Shown: positions 1-9,366, counted from the stretch's first letter. The stretch: 64,000 nt of DNA from Blautia liquoris (GCF_015159595.1 NZ_CP063304.1:496001-560000), one strand, 5' to 3'. Notes: generated by a model not told the origin, from the sequence alone. Program-made: numbers and translations.

Positions 1-1
1 T

Positions 2-1096
2 ACCACGAATATTATCGGAAATGGTGTTGCACTTAATATCCCTGTCTTATTTAAGGAACTTCACGAAGTGGAAGCGAAAGGGGTTCCGGAACCGAAACTT
101 TTGATTTCGGACCGTGCACAGATTGTAATGCCTTATCATATTCTCTTTGACCAGTACGAAGAAGAACGTCTCGCAGGTAAATCATTTGGTTCCACAAAAT
201 CGGGTATCGCACCTTTTTATTCTGATAAATATGCGAAGACAGGCATTCAGGTTCATGAATTATTTGATGAAGATGATTTAAAGGAAAAGCTTGAAAATAT
301 CTGTACAGTGAAGAATGTCCTGCTGGAGCACTTGTATCACAAACCGCTTTTAAATCCGGATGATATCTTTCAGGAACTTATGGAGTATAAAGAGATGGTA
401 AAACCATACATGTGTGACACATCACTTTATCTGTGCAATGCACTAAAAGAGGGGCAACAAGTTTTGTTGGAGGGACAGCTTGGAACTTTAAAGGATACAG
501 ATCACGGAATCTATCCGATGGTAACCTCATCCTCAACTCTTGCAGCTTATGGTGCAGTAGGCGCTGGCGTTCCGCCATACGAGATCAAAGACATCATCAC
601 AGTCAGCAAAGCCTACTCAAGTGCAGTGGGGGCAGGTGAATTTGTCTCAGAGATATTTGGAGATGAGGCTGATGAATTGAGAAAACGAGGCGGAGATGGC
701 GGCGAATTTGGTGCGACGACAGGACGCCCGAGACGTATGGGATGGTACGATTGTGTCGCCTCAAAATATGGCTGCAGACTCCAGGGTGCTACGCAGGTTG
801 CCTTTACAGTACTGGATGTTCTGGGATATCTGGATGAGATTCCTGTCTGTGTTGCCTACGAGGTTGATGGTAAGACAACGACAGAGTTTCCGACAACGTC
901 GAAGCTTAGGAAGGCGAAACCAGTTTATAAGAAGCTTCCGGGATGGAAACAGGATATACGGGGAATAAAAGAATATGAGGATCTTCCCAAAAACTGCCGG
1001 GCCTATATAGAATTTGTTGAAGAACAAATAGGTTATCCAATTACCATGATTTCAAACGGTCCGGGAAGAGAAGATATTATATACCGCAAAAAGTAA
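2..1096 (+). CDS. purA: Adenylosuccinate synthetase, 5'-truncated by window edge
   Basis: Joins IMP and aspartate using GTP to give adenylosuccinate, the first committed step of AMP synthesis in the cytoplasm. The reading frame is open from base 2, so the start and the N-terminal GTP-binding loop lie outside the window. Visible family landmarks are the QLGTLKDTDHGIYP segment, the GATTGRPRRMGWYD motif around the aspartate/IMP site, and the C-terminal GPGREDII end. The C-terminus looks complete. A lipoprotein gene follows 25 bp later. Confidence 0.95.
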   Translation, partial: TTNIIGNGVALNIPVLFKELHEVEAKGVPEPKLLISDRAQIVMPYHILFDQYEEERLAGKSFGSTKSGIAPFYSDKYAKTGIQVHELFDEDDLKEKLENICTVKNVLLEHLYHKPLLNPDDIFQELMEYKEMVKPYMCDTSLYLCNALKEGQQVLLEGQLGTLKDTDHGIYPMVTSSSTLAAYGAVGAGVPPYEIKDIITVSKAYSSAVGAGEFVSEIFGDEADELRKRGGDGGEFGATTGRPRRMGWYDCVASKYGCRLQGATQVAFTVLDVLGYLDEIPVCVAYEVDGKTTTEFPTTSKLRKAKPVYKKLPGWKQDIRGIKEYEDLPKNCRAYIEFVEEQIGYPITMISNGPGREDIIYRKK

Positions 1097-1121
1097 GCGG
1101 ATTTCCGGAACGGAGGTATCA

Positions 1122-1745
1122 GTGAGGGTAATTTACAAAAAGAAAAGCTTCCTGTCTATTTTGAGTCTTATACTTTTTCTTACCGCCTGTGGCAGAAAGA
1201 GTGAGATTCAGGAGACCACCATTTCTGTCAGTGCAAAGGGTGCACTTACAGAGGAGATTGTAGGCAGCAAAGATAAACAGAACTATCCGTTGGACGAGTT
1301 ACGGGCTTTCGCAGAGGATGACATTAAAAGATATAACAAGAAGGTAAAAGACGGACAAGTAGATCTAAAATCCTGTGAAATCAAGAGTGGAGTTCCCAGA
1401 ATTAAGATCACCTATGGTTCTTGGAAAGACTATGCGGATTATCACAATTCTGTGTTTTTCTATGGTACGATAGAGGAGGCCAAAAAAAAAGGATATGATT
1501 TTGACACCAAATTTGTGGATAACAACGGTGATACAGCTGCCTCTTCCACAATCCTTGCCAATGATGCTAACTGGTATGTAGTAATACTGAATGAACCAAT
1601 CCGCGTGAAAGTGAGCAAAGATTTCATCTATGTAAGCGAAAATGCAAAAGTAATTCACGCGAAAGAAGCAGGACCCAGAGAAAAAAAGGATCAAGAGAAT
1701 GGTAACATCACGACAGACGCTCTTGTTTATCTGATATGCAAATGA
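1122..1745 (+). CDS. Putative lipoprotein of unknown function
   Basis: A 207-residue protein I do not recognise. It starts at GTG 1122 after a good GGAGGT site. Residues 1-23 form a lipoprotein signal: a basic start (MRVIYKKK), a hydrophobic stretch, and the lipobox LTAC with Cys as the lipidation site. The mature part is hydrophilic and lysine-rich with no motif I can name. It is probably anchored on the outer face of the membrane. It lies between purA and the glycyl-tRNA synthetase gene without a visible terminator, so it may be cotranscribed with either. Confidence 0.6.
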   Translation: MRVIYKKKSFLSILSLILFLTACGRKSEIQETTISVSAKGALTEEIVGSKDKQNYPLDELRAFAEDDIKRYNKKVKDGQVDLKSCEIKSGVPRIKITYGSWKDYADYHNSVFFYGTIEEAKKKGYDFDTKFVDNNGDTAASSTILANDANWYVVILNEPIRVKVSKDFIYVSENAKVIHAKEAGPREKKDQENGNITTDALVYLICK

Positions 1746-1788
1746 CAATCCACAGTATTGATCATTGACGAATGTAAAGGAGATAAGA

Positions 1789-3186
1789 ATGGAAAAGACA
1801 ATGGAAAAAATAGTTGCTCTTGCAAAGTCAAGAGGATTTGTTTATCCGGGTTCAGAGATATATGGGGGTCTTGCCAATACATGGGATTATGGCCCGCTTG
1901 GTGTTGAACTGAAAAATAATGTAAAAAAAGCATGGTGGAAAAAATTCATAATGGAGAATCCCTATAACGTGGGTATTGACAGCGCAATTCTTATGAATCC
2001 ACAGACATGGGTGGCGTCCGGTCATCTCGGAGGGTTTTCTGATCCACTGATGGACTGTAAGGAGTGTCACGAACGTTTTCGTGCAGATAAAATAATCGAG
2101 GATTATTGCTGTGAAAAGGGAGTAGAGATACGAGGGGGAAGCGTAGATGCATGGACACAGCAGGAAATGAAAGACTTTATAGAAGAAAACCAGGTTCCTT
2201 GTCCAAGCTGCGGCAAGCATAACTTTACAGATATTCGTCAGTTCAATCTGATGTTTAAAACCTTTCAGGGGGTAACAGAGGATGCGAAAAATACAGTTTA
2301 TCTGCGTCCTGAGACAGCGCAGGGGATCTTCGTAAACTTTAAGAATGTACAGCGGACATCACGGAAAAAGTTACCATTTGGGATTGGTCAGATCGGAAAA
2401 TCTTTCCGAAACGAGATCACACCGGGAAACTTTACTTTCCGTACCCGCGAGTTTGAACAAATGGAACTGGAATTCTTCTGTGAGCCAGATACAGATCTTG
2501 AGTGGTTTGCTTACTGGAAGAAGTTCTGCCTTGACTGGCTTTACGAATTGGGCCTTCATGAAGGCGAGATTCGCTATCGTGATCACGATGCAAAAGAACT
2601 CAGCTTCTACAGCAAGGCGACAACAGATGTTGAATTCCTCTTCCCGTTTGGTTGGGGAGAGCTGTGGGGAATTGCCGACAGAACAGATTATGATCTGGGC
2701 AGACACCAGGAAGAGTCTGGACAGGATATGACTTATTTTGATGACACAAAGAATGAAAAATACATTCCTTATGTGATCGAACCTTCTCTTGGTGCGGACC
2801 GCATGGTTTTAGCTTTTCTCTGCAATGCTTATGACGAGGAAGTCTTGGATGAAGACAAGCATGATATTCGAACGGTTATGCATTTCCATCCGGCACTTGC
2901 ACCCGTAAAGATTGGTATTCTGCCGCTGTCTAAAAAGTTGGCAGCAGGAGCGAATGACATTTATCAAGAGCTATCAAAGATCTACAACTGTGAATATGAT
3001 GACCGCGGAAATATCGGAAAACGCTATCGCCGTCAAGATGAGATCGGAACACCATACTGTGTGACATATGATTTCGATTCCGAGACAGACCATGCTGTCA
3101 CTGTACGCGACCGCGACTCTATGGAACAGGAAAGAATTAAGATTAAAGATCTGGAAGCGTACTTTATTGAAAAATTCAGATATTAA
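1789..3186 (+). CDS. glyS: Glycyl-tRNA synthetase, homodimeric type
   Basis: Charges tRNA-Gly with glycine. It is the single-chain alpha2 class II enzyme (about 465 aa), not the alpha2beta2 bacterial form. N-terminal residues [20 protein letters not shown] are typical; class II motif 2 is seen in [22 protein letters not shown] and motif 3 in EPSLGADRM. The C-terminal anticodon-binding domain starts near residue 370 ([10 protein letters not shown]). I prefer ATG 1789, with AAAGGAGA at 1776-1783, over an in-frame TTG at 1765 that has no ribosome site. Confidence 0.95.
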   Translation: MEKTMEKIVALAKSRGFVYPGSEIYGGLANTWDYGPLGVELKNNVKKAWWKKFIMENPYNVGIDSAILMNPQTWVASGHLGGFSDPLMDCKECHERFRADKIIEDYCCEKGVEIRGGSVDAWTQQEMKDFIEENQVPCPSCGKHNFTDIRQFNLMFKTFQGVTEDAKNTVYLRPETAQGIFVNFKNVQRTSRKKLPFGIGQIGKSFRNEITPGNFTFRTREFEQMELEFFCEPDTDLEWFAYWKKFCLDWLYELGLHEGEIRYRDHDAKELSFYSKATTDVEFLFPFGWGELWGIADRTDYDLGRHQEESGQDMTYFDDTKNEKYIPYVIEPSLGADRMVLAFLCNAYDEEVLDEDKHDIRTVMHFHPALAPVKIGILPLSKKLAAGANDIYQELSKIYNCEYDDRGNIGKRYRRQDEIGTPYCVTYDFDSETDHAVTVRDRDSMEQERIKIKDLEAYFIEKFRY

Positions 3187-3197
3187 GATTCAAGGAT

Positions 3198-3244
3198 AAA
3201 ACGCCCCCAAAAGACACAAGGTATGTCTTTTGGGGGCGTTTTAT
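3198..3244 (+). terminator. Rho-independent terminator after glyS
   Basis: A long perfect inverted repeat: the arm AAACGCCCCCAAAAGACA pairs with TGTCTTTTGGGGGCGTTT around a short loop, followed by T residues. It ends the glyS transcript and, being symmetric with A-rich and T-rich flanks, could work from both sides. Confidence 0.9.
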
Positions 3245-3353
3245 TGCCCTGACGGTGCTCATTTTTGATACAAGAAAAGAACTCTTTTCAATAAATATAT
3301 ATTAGTGTTATTATATTAGAAAATAAAATGATAATTATTATTGGGAGGTAAAT

Positions 3354-3905
3354 ATGAATAACTACCAAAGAAAAAAGATGGATTCCAGATGTATGGATGA
3401 AGACAGCAGAATTCGTGTTGAAAAGCTTGTTGAAATTCTTAAGATGAGCGTAGATCCCGATAAAAGAAGGGAGATTGCAGCGTTTCAGGAGAAAGCGGAT
3501 GACGGCATGACGATGCCCTTTGAAATAGGGGATAGCACGTGGAGAATAGGGGTTGAATTGCGAAAGACATCAAACAGTGAGACAATGGAAGAACAGACAA
3601 AGATGTCTGAGAGATTTACAATCAGACCTGAGCAGAGACGAATCTTTAAAGGTGGCAAGCCTGTTCTCTTGACATCAAAAGAGTATAAGATCTGCGAGAT
3701 GCTGTTAAATAGTCGAAACAGAGTGGTGACAAGAAATGAGATTTTTTATAATATCTGGGATTCCGCAGATAATGTTGTCAATGACGGCACGTTGAATGTT
3801 CATATCTGTAGAATACGAAAAAAACTTGAGTGTAGTTCATGTATAGAAACTGTAAGGGATGTCGGTTATCGCTGGGGATGCTGCAAAAGAGATTGTTACA
3901 AATAA
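3354..3905 (+). CDS. Orphan OmpR/PhoB-type winged-helix DNA-binding protein without receiver
   Basis: A 183-aa protein. Residues about 85-178 form a Trans_reg_C winged helix (LTSKEYKICEMLLNSRNRVVTRNEI ... NVHICRIRKKL ... VRDVGYRW). The first 80 residues are charged and contain no receiver domain: there is no acidic pocket and no phosphoacceptor Asp. So it is not a canonical response regulator. The start at ATG 3354 follows TTGGGAGG. It is convergent with the Crp/Fnr gene and overlaps its 3' end by 10 bp. The target genes are unknown. Confidence 0.7.
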   Translation: MNNYQRKKMDSRCMDEDSRIRVEKLVEILKMSVDPDKRREIAAFQEKADDGMTMPFEIGDSTWRIGVELRKTSNSETMEEQTKMSERFTIRPEQRRIFKGGKPVLLTSKEYKICEMLLNSRNRVVTRNEIFYNIWDSADNVVNDGTLNVHICRIRKKLECSSCIETVRDVGYRWGCCKRDCYK

Positions 3906-4576
3906 GAGCGCAGCTTTCTTGTGTCTAATATTGTGATTGTTCCTCTGGAAAGAAGGACAATGCCCTCTTTCTCAAAATATTTCAGCATTCGGGATACTAC
4001 TTCCCTGGCACTTCCCAGGTTCTTGGCAATTTGCTCATGAGTTGTCTTAAGCACACAAGAACCCGATCGGATTCTCTCATCTTCGAGATATGCAGCAAGC
4101 CTTTTATCAAAACTTGAAAAAAGTATCTGACCAAATGCCCACATGACATCAGAGAAATGTTCAGTTGTATGCTTATAGATGTAATTTTCCACATATATGT
4201 TATGATCAATAAGTGTCCGAATGGCAGGGGTATTGCTCAGCAGTATCTTACTGCTTTCTTCTGCTTCAATCTGAATATCGAATGTGATTTCCTGAATCAG
4301 ACAGGAAGCTGACAAAGTGCACACTTCATCTGGGGCCAGTCGAAACAAGGTGATCTCCCGGCTGTCTTCCGATTGAATGTAGATCCGAATCTGTCCTTCG
4401 AGCACGATAAAAACGCCAAGGCAGTCTTCGTCACGGCTGTAGATGAAAGAATCTTTTTCATATCTTATCATAGTGGAATTAGAGATGAGAAGACTTTGCT
4501 CTCGTGAGTTTAGCTTATTCCAGAAAGGATAACTTTCCTTCAGATAATGTGTGATGATGTTTTCAGATTGATTCAT
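3896..4576 (-). CDS. Crp/Fnr family transcriptional regulator
   Basis: A 226-aa regulator with an N-terminal cyclic-nucleotide-binding-type beta barrel (residues about 25-115; DCLGVFIVLEGQIRIYIQ) and a C-terminal helix-turn-helix (THEQIAKNLGSAREVVSRMLKYFEKEG, about 170-200). The FNR N-terminal cysteine cluster is absent, so an oxygen-sensing Fe-S cluster is unlikely. The effector is unknown. The gene is transcribed away from spoIIID and converges on the winged-helix gene. Confidence 0.85.
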   Translation of the reverse strand: MNQSENIITHYLKESYPFWNKLNSREQSLLISNSTMIRYEKDSFIYSRDEDCLGVFIVLEGQIRIYIQSEDSREITLFRLAPDEVCTLSASCLIQEITFDIQIEAEESSKILLSNTPAIRTLIDHNIYVENYIYKHTTEHFSDVMWAFGQILFSSFDKRLAAYLEDERIRSGSCVLKTTHEQIAKNLGSAREVVSRMLKYFEKEGIVLLSRGTITILDTRKLRSYL

Positions 4577-4751
4577 AGGAACCTCCGTAATCCGTCTTCT
4601 TAATGTATATGATGCTATACTTACAGTGTATCCAATTTCGTGTTTAATTGCAACTATTTGAAGAATGATATTTTATCCTTTTGACCCAGGTATCATAAGA
4701 TATGACTTGCTGTCATAAACTGTAAAAACAGCATTTGTAGGGGACCTTTAT

Positions 4752-5009
4752 TTGAAGGATTATATCGAAGAACGTGCTGTGGAGATTGCCACCTACATAA
4801 TTGAGCACAATGCCACGGTCAGACAAACGGCAAAAGAATTTGGAGTTTCCAAAAGCACGGTCCACAAGGATGTCACAGACAGACTCATACAGATAAATCC
4901 GCTTCTTGCACAGAGTGCAAGGAAAGTTCTTGATGTGAATAAATCGGAAAGACATATCAGAGGAGGTCTGGCTACCCGGGAAAAATATCTTCATCAGAAG
5001 CCCAGGTAA
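4752..5009 (+). CDS. spoIIID: Stage III sporulation protein D
   Basis: Small DNA-binding regulator of mother-cell genes during sporulation, acting with sigma-E and sigma-K. At 85 aa it has the family length. The helix-turn-helix TVRQTAKEFGVSKSTVHKDV (residues about 22-41) and the basic C-terminal stretch ARKVLDVNKSERHIRGG...REKY are diagnostic. The start is TTG 4752, supported by AGGGGACC at 4739-4746. It implies an endospore-forming host. A terminator follows 16 bp downstream. Confidence 0.95.
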   Translation: MKDYIEERAVEIATYIIEHNATVRQTAKEFGVSKSTVHKDVTDRLIQINPLLAQSARKVLDVNKSERHIRGGLATREKYLHQKPR

Positions 5010-5025
5010 CCGGAAGTTTCAGCGA

Positions 5026-5062
5026 AAAAGGGACGTCGTATCTTGCACGGCAGTCCCTTTTA
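5026..5062 (+). terminator. Terminator after spoIIID
   Basis: The inverted repeat AAAAGGGAC / GTCCCTTTT encloses an 18-nt loop and lies just past the spoIIID stop. It separates spoIIID from the ethanolamine operon promoter. Confidence 0.75.
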
Positions 5063-5146
5063 TTCGGCAATTTATGGAGAAAAACAAGTGAATAGATAAA
5101 ATAATATACAAACGGTCATCTTAAATAAGACAATTTCAGAACAAAG

Positions 5147-5175
5147 TTGACAAGAAATTATATAGATGATATAAT
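5147..5175 (+). promoter_or_regulatory. Consensus sigma-A promoter of the eut operon
   Basis: A perfect -35 TTGACA (5147-5152), a 17-bp spacer and a perfect -10 TATAAT (5170-5175). Transcription should start near 5182. Such a strong promoter fits control by leader termination rather than by initiation. Confidence 0.9.
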
Positions 5176-5199
5176 GGAAAAAATTAGATGATTGATGTA

Positions 5200-5286
5200 C
5201 TTGCGGCGTAGCAGGGACAACGACTTTTAAGCACGTTGAAGTGCCTTTGGTTTCCTTTTTATAAGAAAACCGGGGTACTTTTTTGT
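5200..5286 (+). promoter_or_regulatory. ANTAR-type dual-hairpin antiterminator and overlapping terminator (EutV target)
   Basis: The leader holds two small hairpins with six-base loops. P1 is CTTGC-GGCGTA-GCAGG (5200-5215) and P2 is GCAC-GTTGAA-GTGC (5231-5244). The 3' arm of P2 is also the 5' arm of a terminator: 5240-5253 pairs with 5267-5279, with one bulged T, followed by TTTTTT. This is the architecture bound by EutV-like ANTAR regulators: phosphorylated EutV stabilises P2 and prevents the terminator. Both loops keep the G at position 4. Position 1 is G, whereas A is usual in described sites. eutV and eutW lie 2 kb downstream in the same operon. Confidence 0.8.
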
Positions 5287-5306
5287 TTTATGAAAGGAGG
5301 ATTGAT

Positions 5307-6449
5307 TTGGATTACTTTTATCTGAAAACGCAGATTTTTACAGGCAGGGAAGGGCTTGATGATATCCTTGCCAGAGTAAAAAAAGCATTTGTTGTCACAG
5401 ATCCCTTTATGGTAAAGAGTGGTATGTCCGAATATCTGACATTGCCATTTGAACAGAAAGGGATAGAGTATCAGGTTTTTTCAGAGGTAAGCCCAGATCC
5501 GGACATTTCACTGGTAGCAAAAGCACTGTCGATGATGCAGGAGTTTCAGCCTGAAGTTGTGTTCGCTCTTGGAGGAGGTTCTGCGATTGATGCAGCCAAG
5601 GCTGTGAATTATCTGTATGCAAGAGGGGGAGGGACGAATAAGTGCAGATTTATCGCAATTCCGACGACAAGTGGGACAGGCTCTGAGGTCAGCAAGTTTG
5701 CCGTGATCAGTGATCCGGAGAAGTCGGCCAAATACCCTTTGGTTATGGATGATCTGATTCCTGATGTAGCTATATTGGATGCAGAATTGGTAAAAAGTGT
5801 TCCGCCATCAGTCACTGCAGACACAGGAATCGATGTTCTCACCCATGCAATTGAGGCCTTTGTATCTACGAAAGCCAATGATTTTACGGATGCGGCCGCC
5901 GAAAAGGCAATTCGCCTTGTAAGGGACAATCTGCTGAAAGTATATCAACAACCGGGCAATCTTGAGGCACGCCAGAAGATGCATCATGCATCCTGTCTTG
6001 CCGGGATCGCATTCAGTAATTCGGGGCTGGGACTGAACCATGGGATGGCTCACACGTTGGGGGCTCATTTTCATATTCCTCATGGACGGGCGAATGGAAT
6101 TCTGCTTCCCTATGTGATGGGATTTAATGCCGGATGCTTTGATAAGATTACGCCTGTGGCGGCACGTTACGCGGAAATTGCGGGAAACAACGGTCTTGAA
6201 GGCCCGACACTCAGACAGAGTGCATTCAATGTCGTTAGAGACACAAAACAATACATCCAGCGGCTGCACATTCCATCCAACATTGAAGCGGCGGGTGTTT
6301 CAAGAGAAGATTTTGACCGTGTACTCGATGAAATGGCTGAGGCGGCATTGAATGATGCCTGCACGAAGACAAATCCACGGGCATGTACCAAAGAGGATAT
6401 TCGAGAACTGTTTGTAAGAGCATATCAAGGCAGACTCGTCAGCTATTAA
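5307..6449 (+). CDS. eutG: Iron-containing alcohol dehydrogenase EutG
   Basis: Reduces acetaldehyde to ethanol with NADH, recycling the NAD+ used by EutE inside the ethanolamine microcompartment. It is a 380-aa Fe-ADH: NAD-binding GGGSAIDAAKA near residue 100, the GTGSEVSKFAVI segment, and the metal ligands in DVLTHAIEAF and LGLNHGMAHTLGAHFHIPHG. The start is TTG 5307, six bases after AAAGGAGG, and gives the typical N-terminus MDYFYLKT. It is the first gene after the antitermination leader. Confidence 0.93.
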   Translation: MDYFYLKTQIFTGREGLDDILARVKKAFVVTDPFMVKSGMSEYLTLPFEQKGIEYQVFSEVSPDPDISLVAKALSMMQEFQPEVVFALGGGSAIDAAKAVNYLYARGGGTNKCRFIAIPTTSGTGSEVSKFAVISDPEKSAKYPLVMDDLIPDVAILDAELVKSVPPSVTADTGIDVLTHAIEAFVSTKANDFTDAAAEKAIRLVRDNLLKVYQQPGNLEARQKMHHASCLAGIAFSNSGLGLNHGMAHTLGAHFHIPHGRANGILLPYVMGFNAGCFDKITPVAARYAEIAGNNGLEGPTLRQSAFNVVRDTKQYIQRLHIPSNIEAAGVSREDFDRVLDEMAEAALNDACTKTNPRACTKEDIRELFVRAYQGRLVSY

Positions 6450-6480
6450 TTGATTCAGAGAAGATCAGAGGACTTTACAT

Positions 6481-6828
6481 ATGTATGAAGACAAAAAAGA
6501 GCGGATTATACAGGAATTTGTACCAGGCAAGCAGGTCACGCTTGCCCACGTGATTCCACATCCGGTGAAAGATTTATATGCGAAGATGGGGTTGATTGAC
6601 GGGGAAGGCGCTATTGGGATTTTTACCATAACACCAAGCGAAGCAGCCATCATTGCGGCGGATGTCGCCGGAAAGGCAGCAGATATCAAGATCGGATTTG
6701 TGGACCGATTCAATGGTTCTCTGGTGATTACCGGTGATGTAGCCGGCGTCGAGTCTGCCCTGCATGACGTTATCCATGTGCTGTGCAATACTATGGGATT
6801 TGCACCAACTTCGATCACACGTTCTTAA
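6481..6828 (+). CDS. eutS: Microcompartment shell protein EutS
   Basis: A BMC-domain shell subunit of the EutS/PduU type, a permuted BMC fold that forms hexamers. Its 115 aa match the family length. Typical segments are [16 protein letters not shown] near the N-terminus, [27 protein letters not shown] and [16 protein letters not shown]. It helps build the facets of the ethanolamine compartment. It is followed by eutP after a 10-bp gap. Confidence 0.95.
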   Translation: MYEDKKERIIQEFVPGKQVTLAHVIPHPVKDLYAKMGLIDGEGAIGIFTITPSEAAIIAADVAGKAADIKIGFVDRFNGSLVITGDVAGVESALHDVIHVLCNTMGFAPTSITRS

Positions 6829-6838
6829 GGGAGATTTC

Positions 6839-7288
6839 ATGGATAACAAGAAGAAAAAGAGAGTGATCTTGATTGGACGTTCTATGGCCGGAAAGACGAC
6901 GATGTGCCAGTATATGAATCACGAAGGCTTGAAGTATCATAAGACACAGACGATCCAGCTGATCAATGATAAAGTAATTGATACACCGGGAGAATATCTG
7001 GAGAGAACTTATATGCGCGGAGCCCTGCAGGTGACGGCAGTGGATGCAGATGTGATTGCTTTTGTGCAGGGGGCAGACGAGGCAGGAACGATGTTCTCAC
7101 CGGGATATGCCAGCATGTTTGGAAAACCGTGCATTGGGATTGTTACAAAGAGTGATCTGGCATCAGAAAAGCAGATTGAAGATGCAAAGAATTTTCTGAG
7201 ACAGGCCGGCGCACAAAAGGTTTTCGTGACGAGTAGTTACGAGGGAACAGGTTTTGAAGAACTGATCCATTTTTTTGAGGACGAATAG
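6839..7288 (+). CDS. eutP: EutP, small P-loop protein of the eut operon
   Basis: A 149-aa GTPase-like protein of the EutP/PduV family. The P-loop is GRSMAGKTT (residues about 13-21), the DTPGEYLE motif is the switch II region, and TKSD is the base-specificity motif. EutP homologues associate with the microcompartment, and acetate-kinase activity has been reported for EutP in Salmonella. ATG 6839 follows AAGGGA and is preferred over an upstream in-frame ATG inside eutS. Confidence 0.9.
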   Translation: MDNKKKKRVILIGRSMAGKTTMCQYMNHEGLKYHKTQTIQLINDKVIDTPGEYLERTYMRGALQVTAVDADVIAFVQGADEAGTMFSPGYASMFGKPCIGIVTKSDLASEKQIEDAKNFLRQAGAQKVFVTSSYEGTGFEELIHFFEDE

Positions 7289-7353
7289 AGACGAATAGAT
7301 CAGAGGTTACAGATCATTAACTACATGGATGTTCAGGCGGAAGGACAAATACG

Positions 7354-7923
7354 ATGAGAGTAGTCATTGCGGACGATGAACCAATTACGAGAATGGATTT
7401 AAAAGAAATGCTTGAAAAAGAAGGCTACGAGGTCGCCGCCGAAGCAGGTGACGGGTTCGACGCCATTGAAGCATGCAGACAAGAAAAACCGGATCTGGCT
7501 ATCTTGGATGTGAAGATGCCGCTTTTGGATGGCCTGATGGCCTCACAGGTCATAAGTGAGGAAAGTGTGGCCGGTGCGGTAGTGCTGCTCACGGCATATG
7601 ATGACAGGAAGTTTATAGAGGAGGCAAAAAAAGCAAAAGTAAGCGGCTATCTGATGAAACCTATCAGAGAAGGCTCGCTGATACCAGCTCTCGAAATTGC
7701 CCTGGAACGCAGCCATGAGATACAACGGTTAAAAGAAGACTATGAGATGGTGTCAAAGAGACTTGAGAGCAGGGTTGTTATCGAACAGGCGAAAGGTGTG
7801 ATTATGAGCAGCAGAGGACTTTCTGAGCAGGAAGCGTATGACTACATCAGAGGTATCAGCAAGAGCAAAAATGTCGCGATGAAAAAGATTGCGGAAATTA
7901 TATTGATGCGCAGGGGAAAATGA
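7354..7923 (+). CDS. eutV: ANTAR-domain response regulator EutV
   Basis: RNA-binding antiterminator that switches on the operon when ethanolamine is present. It has an N-terminal receiver (residues 1-118; acidic pair D7-D8, phosphoacceptor D52 in LAILDVKMP, Lys in YLMKPI), a coiled linker, and a C-terminal ANTAR domain (about 130-186; VVIEQAKGVIMSSRGLSEQEAYDYIR). Family knowledge says the phosphorylated dimer binds dual six-base-loop hairpins such as the one at 5200-5244. Its stop is one base before the eutW start. Confidence 0.95.
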   Translation: MRVVIADDEPITRMDLKEMLEKEGYEVAAEAGDGFDAIEACRQEKPDLAILDVKMPLLDGLMASQVISEESVAGAVVLLTAYDDRKFIEEAKKAKVSGYLMKPIREGSLIPALEIALERSHEIQRLKEDYEMVSKRLESRVVIEQAKGVIMSSRGLSEQEAYDYIRGISKSKNVAMKKIAEIILMRRGK

Positions 7924-7924
7924 C

Positions 7925-9331
7925 ATGTCGAATGAGATTAAACAGCTATGCAAAGAATATACAGATTTGTCAAAGGAAGAAGTTCAAGTCATAGAGATGA
8001 TGGCGCAGACCCTTCAGCCGCTGGCTAATCTGGAGGCCGCTGATATTTTTATAGATTGTCCCTGCAGGGAAGGCGATGCGATTGTGGTCGCCGAGGCAAA
8101 GCCGGAAGATGTTCCCTCTTCCTACAAGGGGAGTGTTGTCGCAATGATGGCGCTGGAGGAGAATGAACCGGCTGTCGCGCGAACACTGAAACTTGGAATA
8201 GCGACAAAATATATGAAAGCGAGAACGCAGGAGAACAACTATACCATTCAATCGGTAGAGCCCATAAAATATCATTCTCGGGTGATTGGGGTACTCATAC
8301 GAGAGAGAAGAATTACCGATGATTCAAGTAAAGCAGACGAACAGTATAAAGCCGTAGAAATTCCATTAAATCACATGATTAATGAAAATGAATGGCTGAC
8401 GGAAAGCATTGATGAAGGATTGATCTTAGTCGATGCCAATGACAATGTGATTTTTCGAAACGCTTATGCGAAAGAACTGTTTCAGGCTCTTGGCTATGTG
8501 GTGGATATTCTCGGACAGAAGTATAAAAACATTCGGCTGACCGGGAATTATAAATCAAAGGATTTTGGTGAAGTGATTTCGGAAGTAAAGATCGGCAGTC
8601 ATTATCTGAGAATTCGCCAGATTAAACTGGATAAAGGAGATATTCGTCTGGCTGTGATTGTCCGCGACATTACTTGGAACAGAGAGCAGGAAAAGAATCT
8701 GATGCTCAAGTCAAAGGCGATAGAAGAAATCAATCACAGAGTAAAAAACAATCTGCAGACTGTCGCATCACTTCTCAGGATGCAGGCGAGACGGACAGAT
8801 AATGAGGAGACAAAGCAGCATCTAGGTGCGAGTATTAACAGAATCCTCTCAATAGCAGCTACTCATCAGCTTCTTGCACATAGTGCCAAAGATGAGGTCA
8901 GTTTGAAAGAAGTTCTGAAGAAGGTAATGAACAATGTGCTTCAGTCTCTGGTGGAGACGGGACAGAAGATGCACATGGAGATCATCGGGGATGATATGAT
9001 GGTAAACTCTGATATTGCAACGTCAGTCGCCATAGCTGTGAATGAACTGCTTTCAAACTCCATAAAGCATGCATTTTCCGGCAGCGAGGAAGGAAATATC
9101 CATATTTGTATCGAACAGGGACAGATGTTGTCAAAAATCACAGTAAGCGACGATGGAAAAGGATTTGACGTCAGACAGAAAGAACCGGGAAGTATGGGAC
9201 TTGAGCTTGTAAAGTCAATGGTACGCGACAAGCTGCATGGATACTTGAAGATAAGATCTGATGATACAGGGACGAAGGTTTCCTTCGAGTTTATGAATCA
9301 GACAGAAGATCTCATAAATTTTCCGGAATAG
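7925..9331 (+). CDS. eutW: Ethanolamine sensor histidine kinase EutW
   Basis: A soluble 468-aa kinase; no membrane segments are seen. The N-terminal about 150 residues match the sensor region of EutW-type kinases, a PAS-like segment follows (EWLTESIDEGLILVDANDNVIFRN), then the HisKA_2 dimerisation domain with the phospho-His in EEINHRVKNNLQTVASLLRM (near residue 270), and the ATPase domain (NELLSNSIKHAF; SDDGKGFD). It should phosphorylate EutV in response to ethanolamine. It sits directly behind eutV. Confidence 0.93.
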   Translation: MSNEIKQLCKEYTDLSKEEVQVIEMMAQTLQPLANLEAADIFIDCPCREGDAIVVAEAKPEDVPSSYKGSVVAMMALEENEPAVARTLKLGIATKYMKARTQENNYTIQSVEPIKYHSRVIGVLIRERRITDDSSKADEQYKAVEIPLNHMINENEWLTESIDEGLILVDANDNVIFRNAYAKELFQALGYVVDILGQKYKNIRLTGNYKSKDFGEVISEVKIGSHYLRIRQIKLDKGDIRLAVIVRDITWNREQEKNLMLKSKAIEEINHRVKNNLQTVASLLRMQARRTDNEETKQHLGASINRILSIAATHQLLAHSAKDEVSLKEVLKKVMNNVLQSLVETGQKMHMEIIGDDMMVNSDIATSVAIAVNELLSNSIKHAFSGSEEGNIHICIEQGQMLSKITVSDDGKGFDVRQKEPGSMGLELVKSMVRDKLHGYLKIRSDDTGTKVSFEFMNQTEDLINFPE

Positions 9332-9366
9332 ATTGAAAATTAGCGGCATAGTGGGAAGGTGGTCAG

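Noticed and set aside
5176-5306. Cobalamin riboswitch before the B12-dependent eut operon
   Set aside because: The leader is only about 125 nt and is fully used by the dual hairpin and terminator; no B12-box-like sequence was seen.
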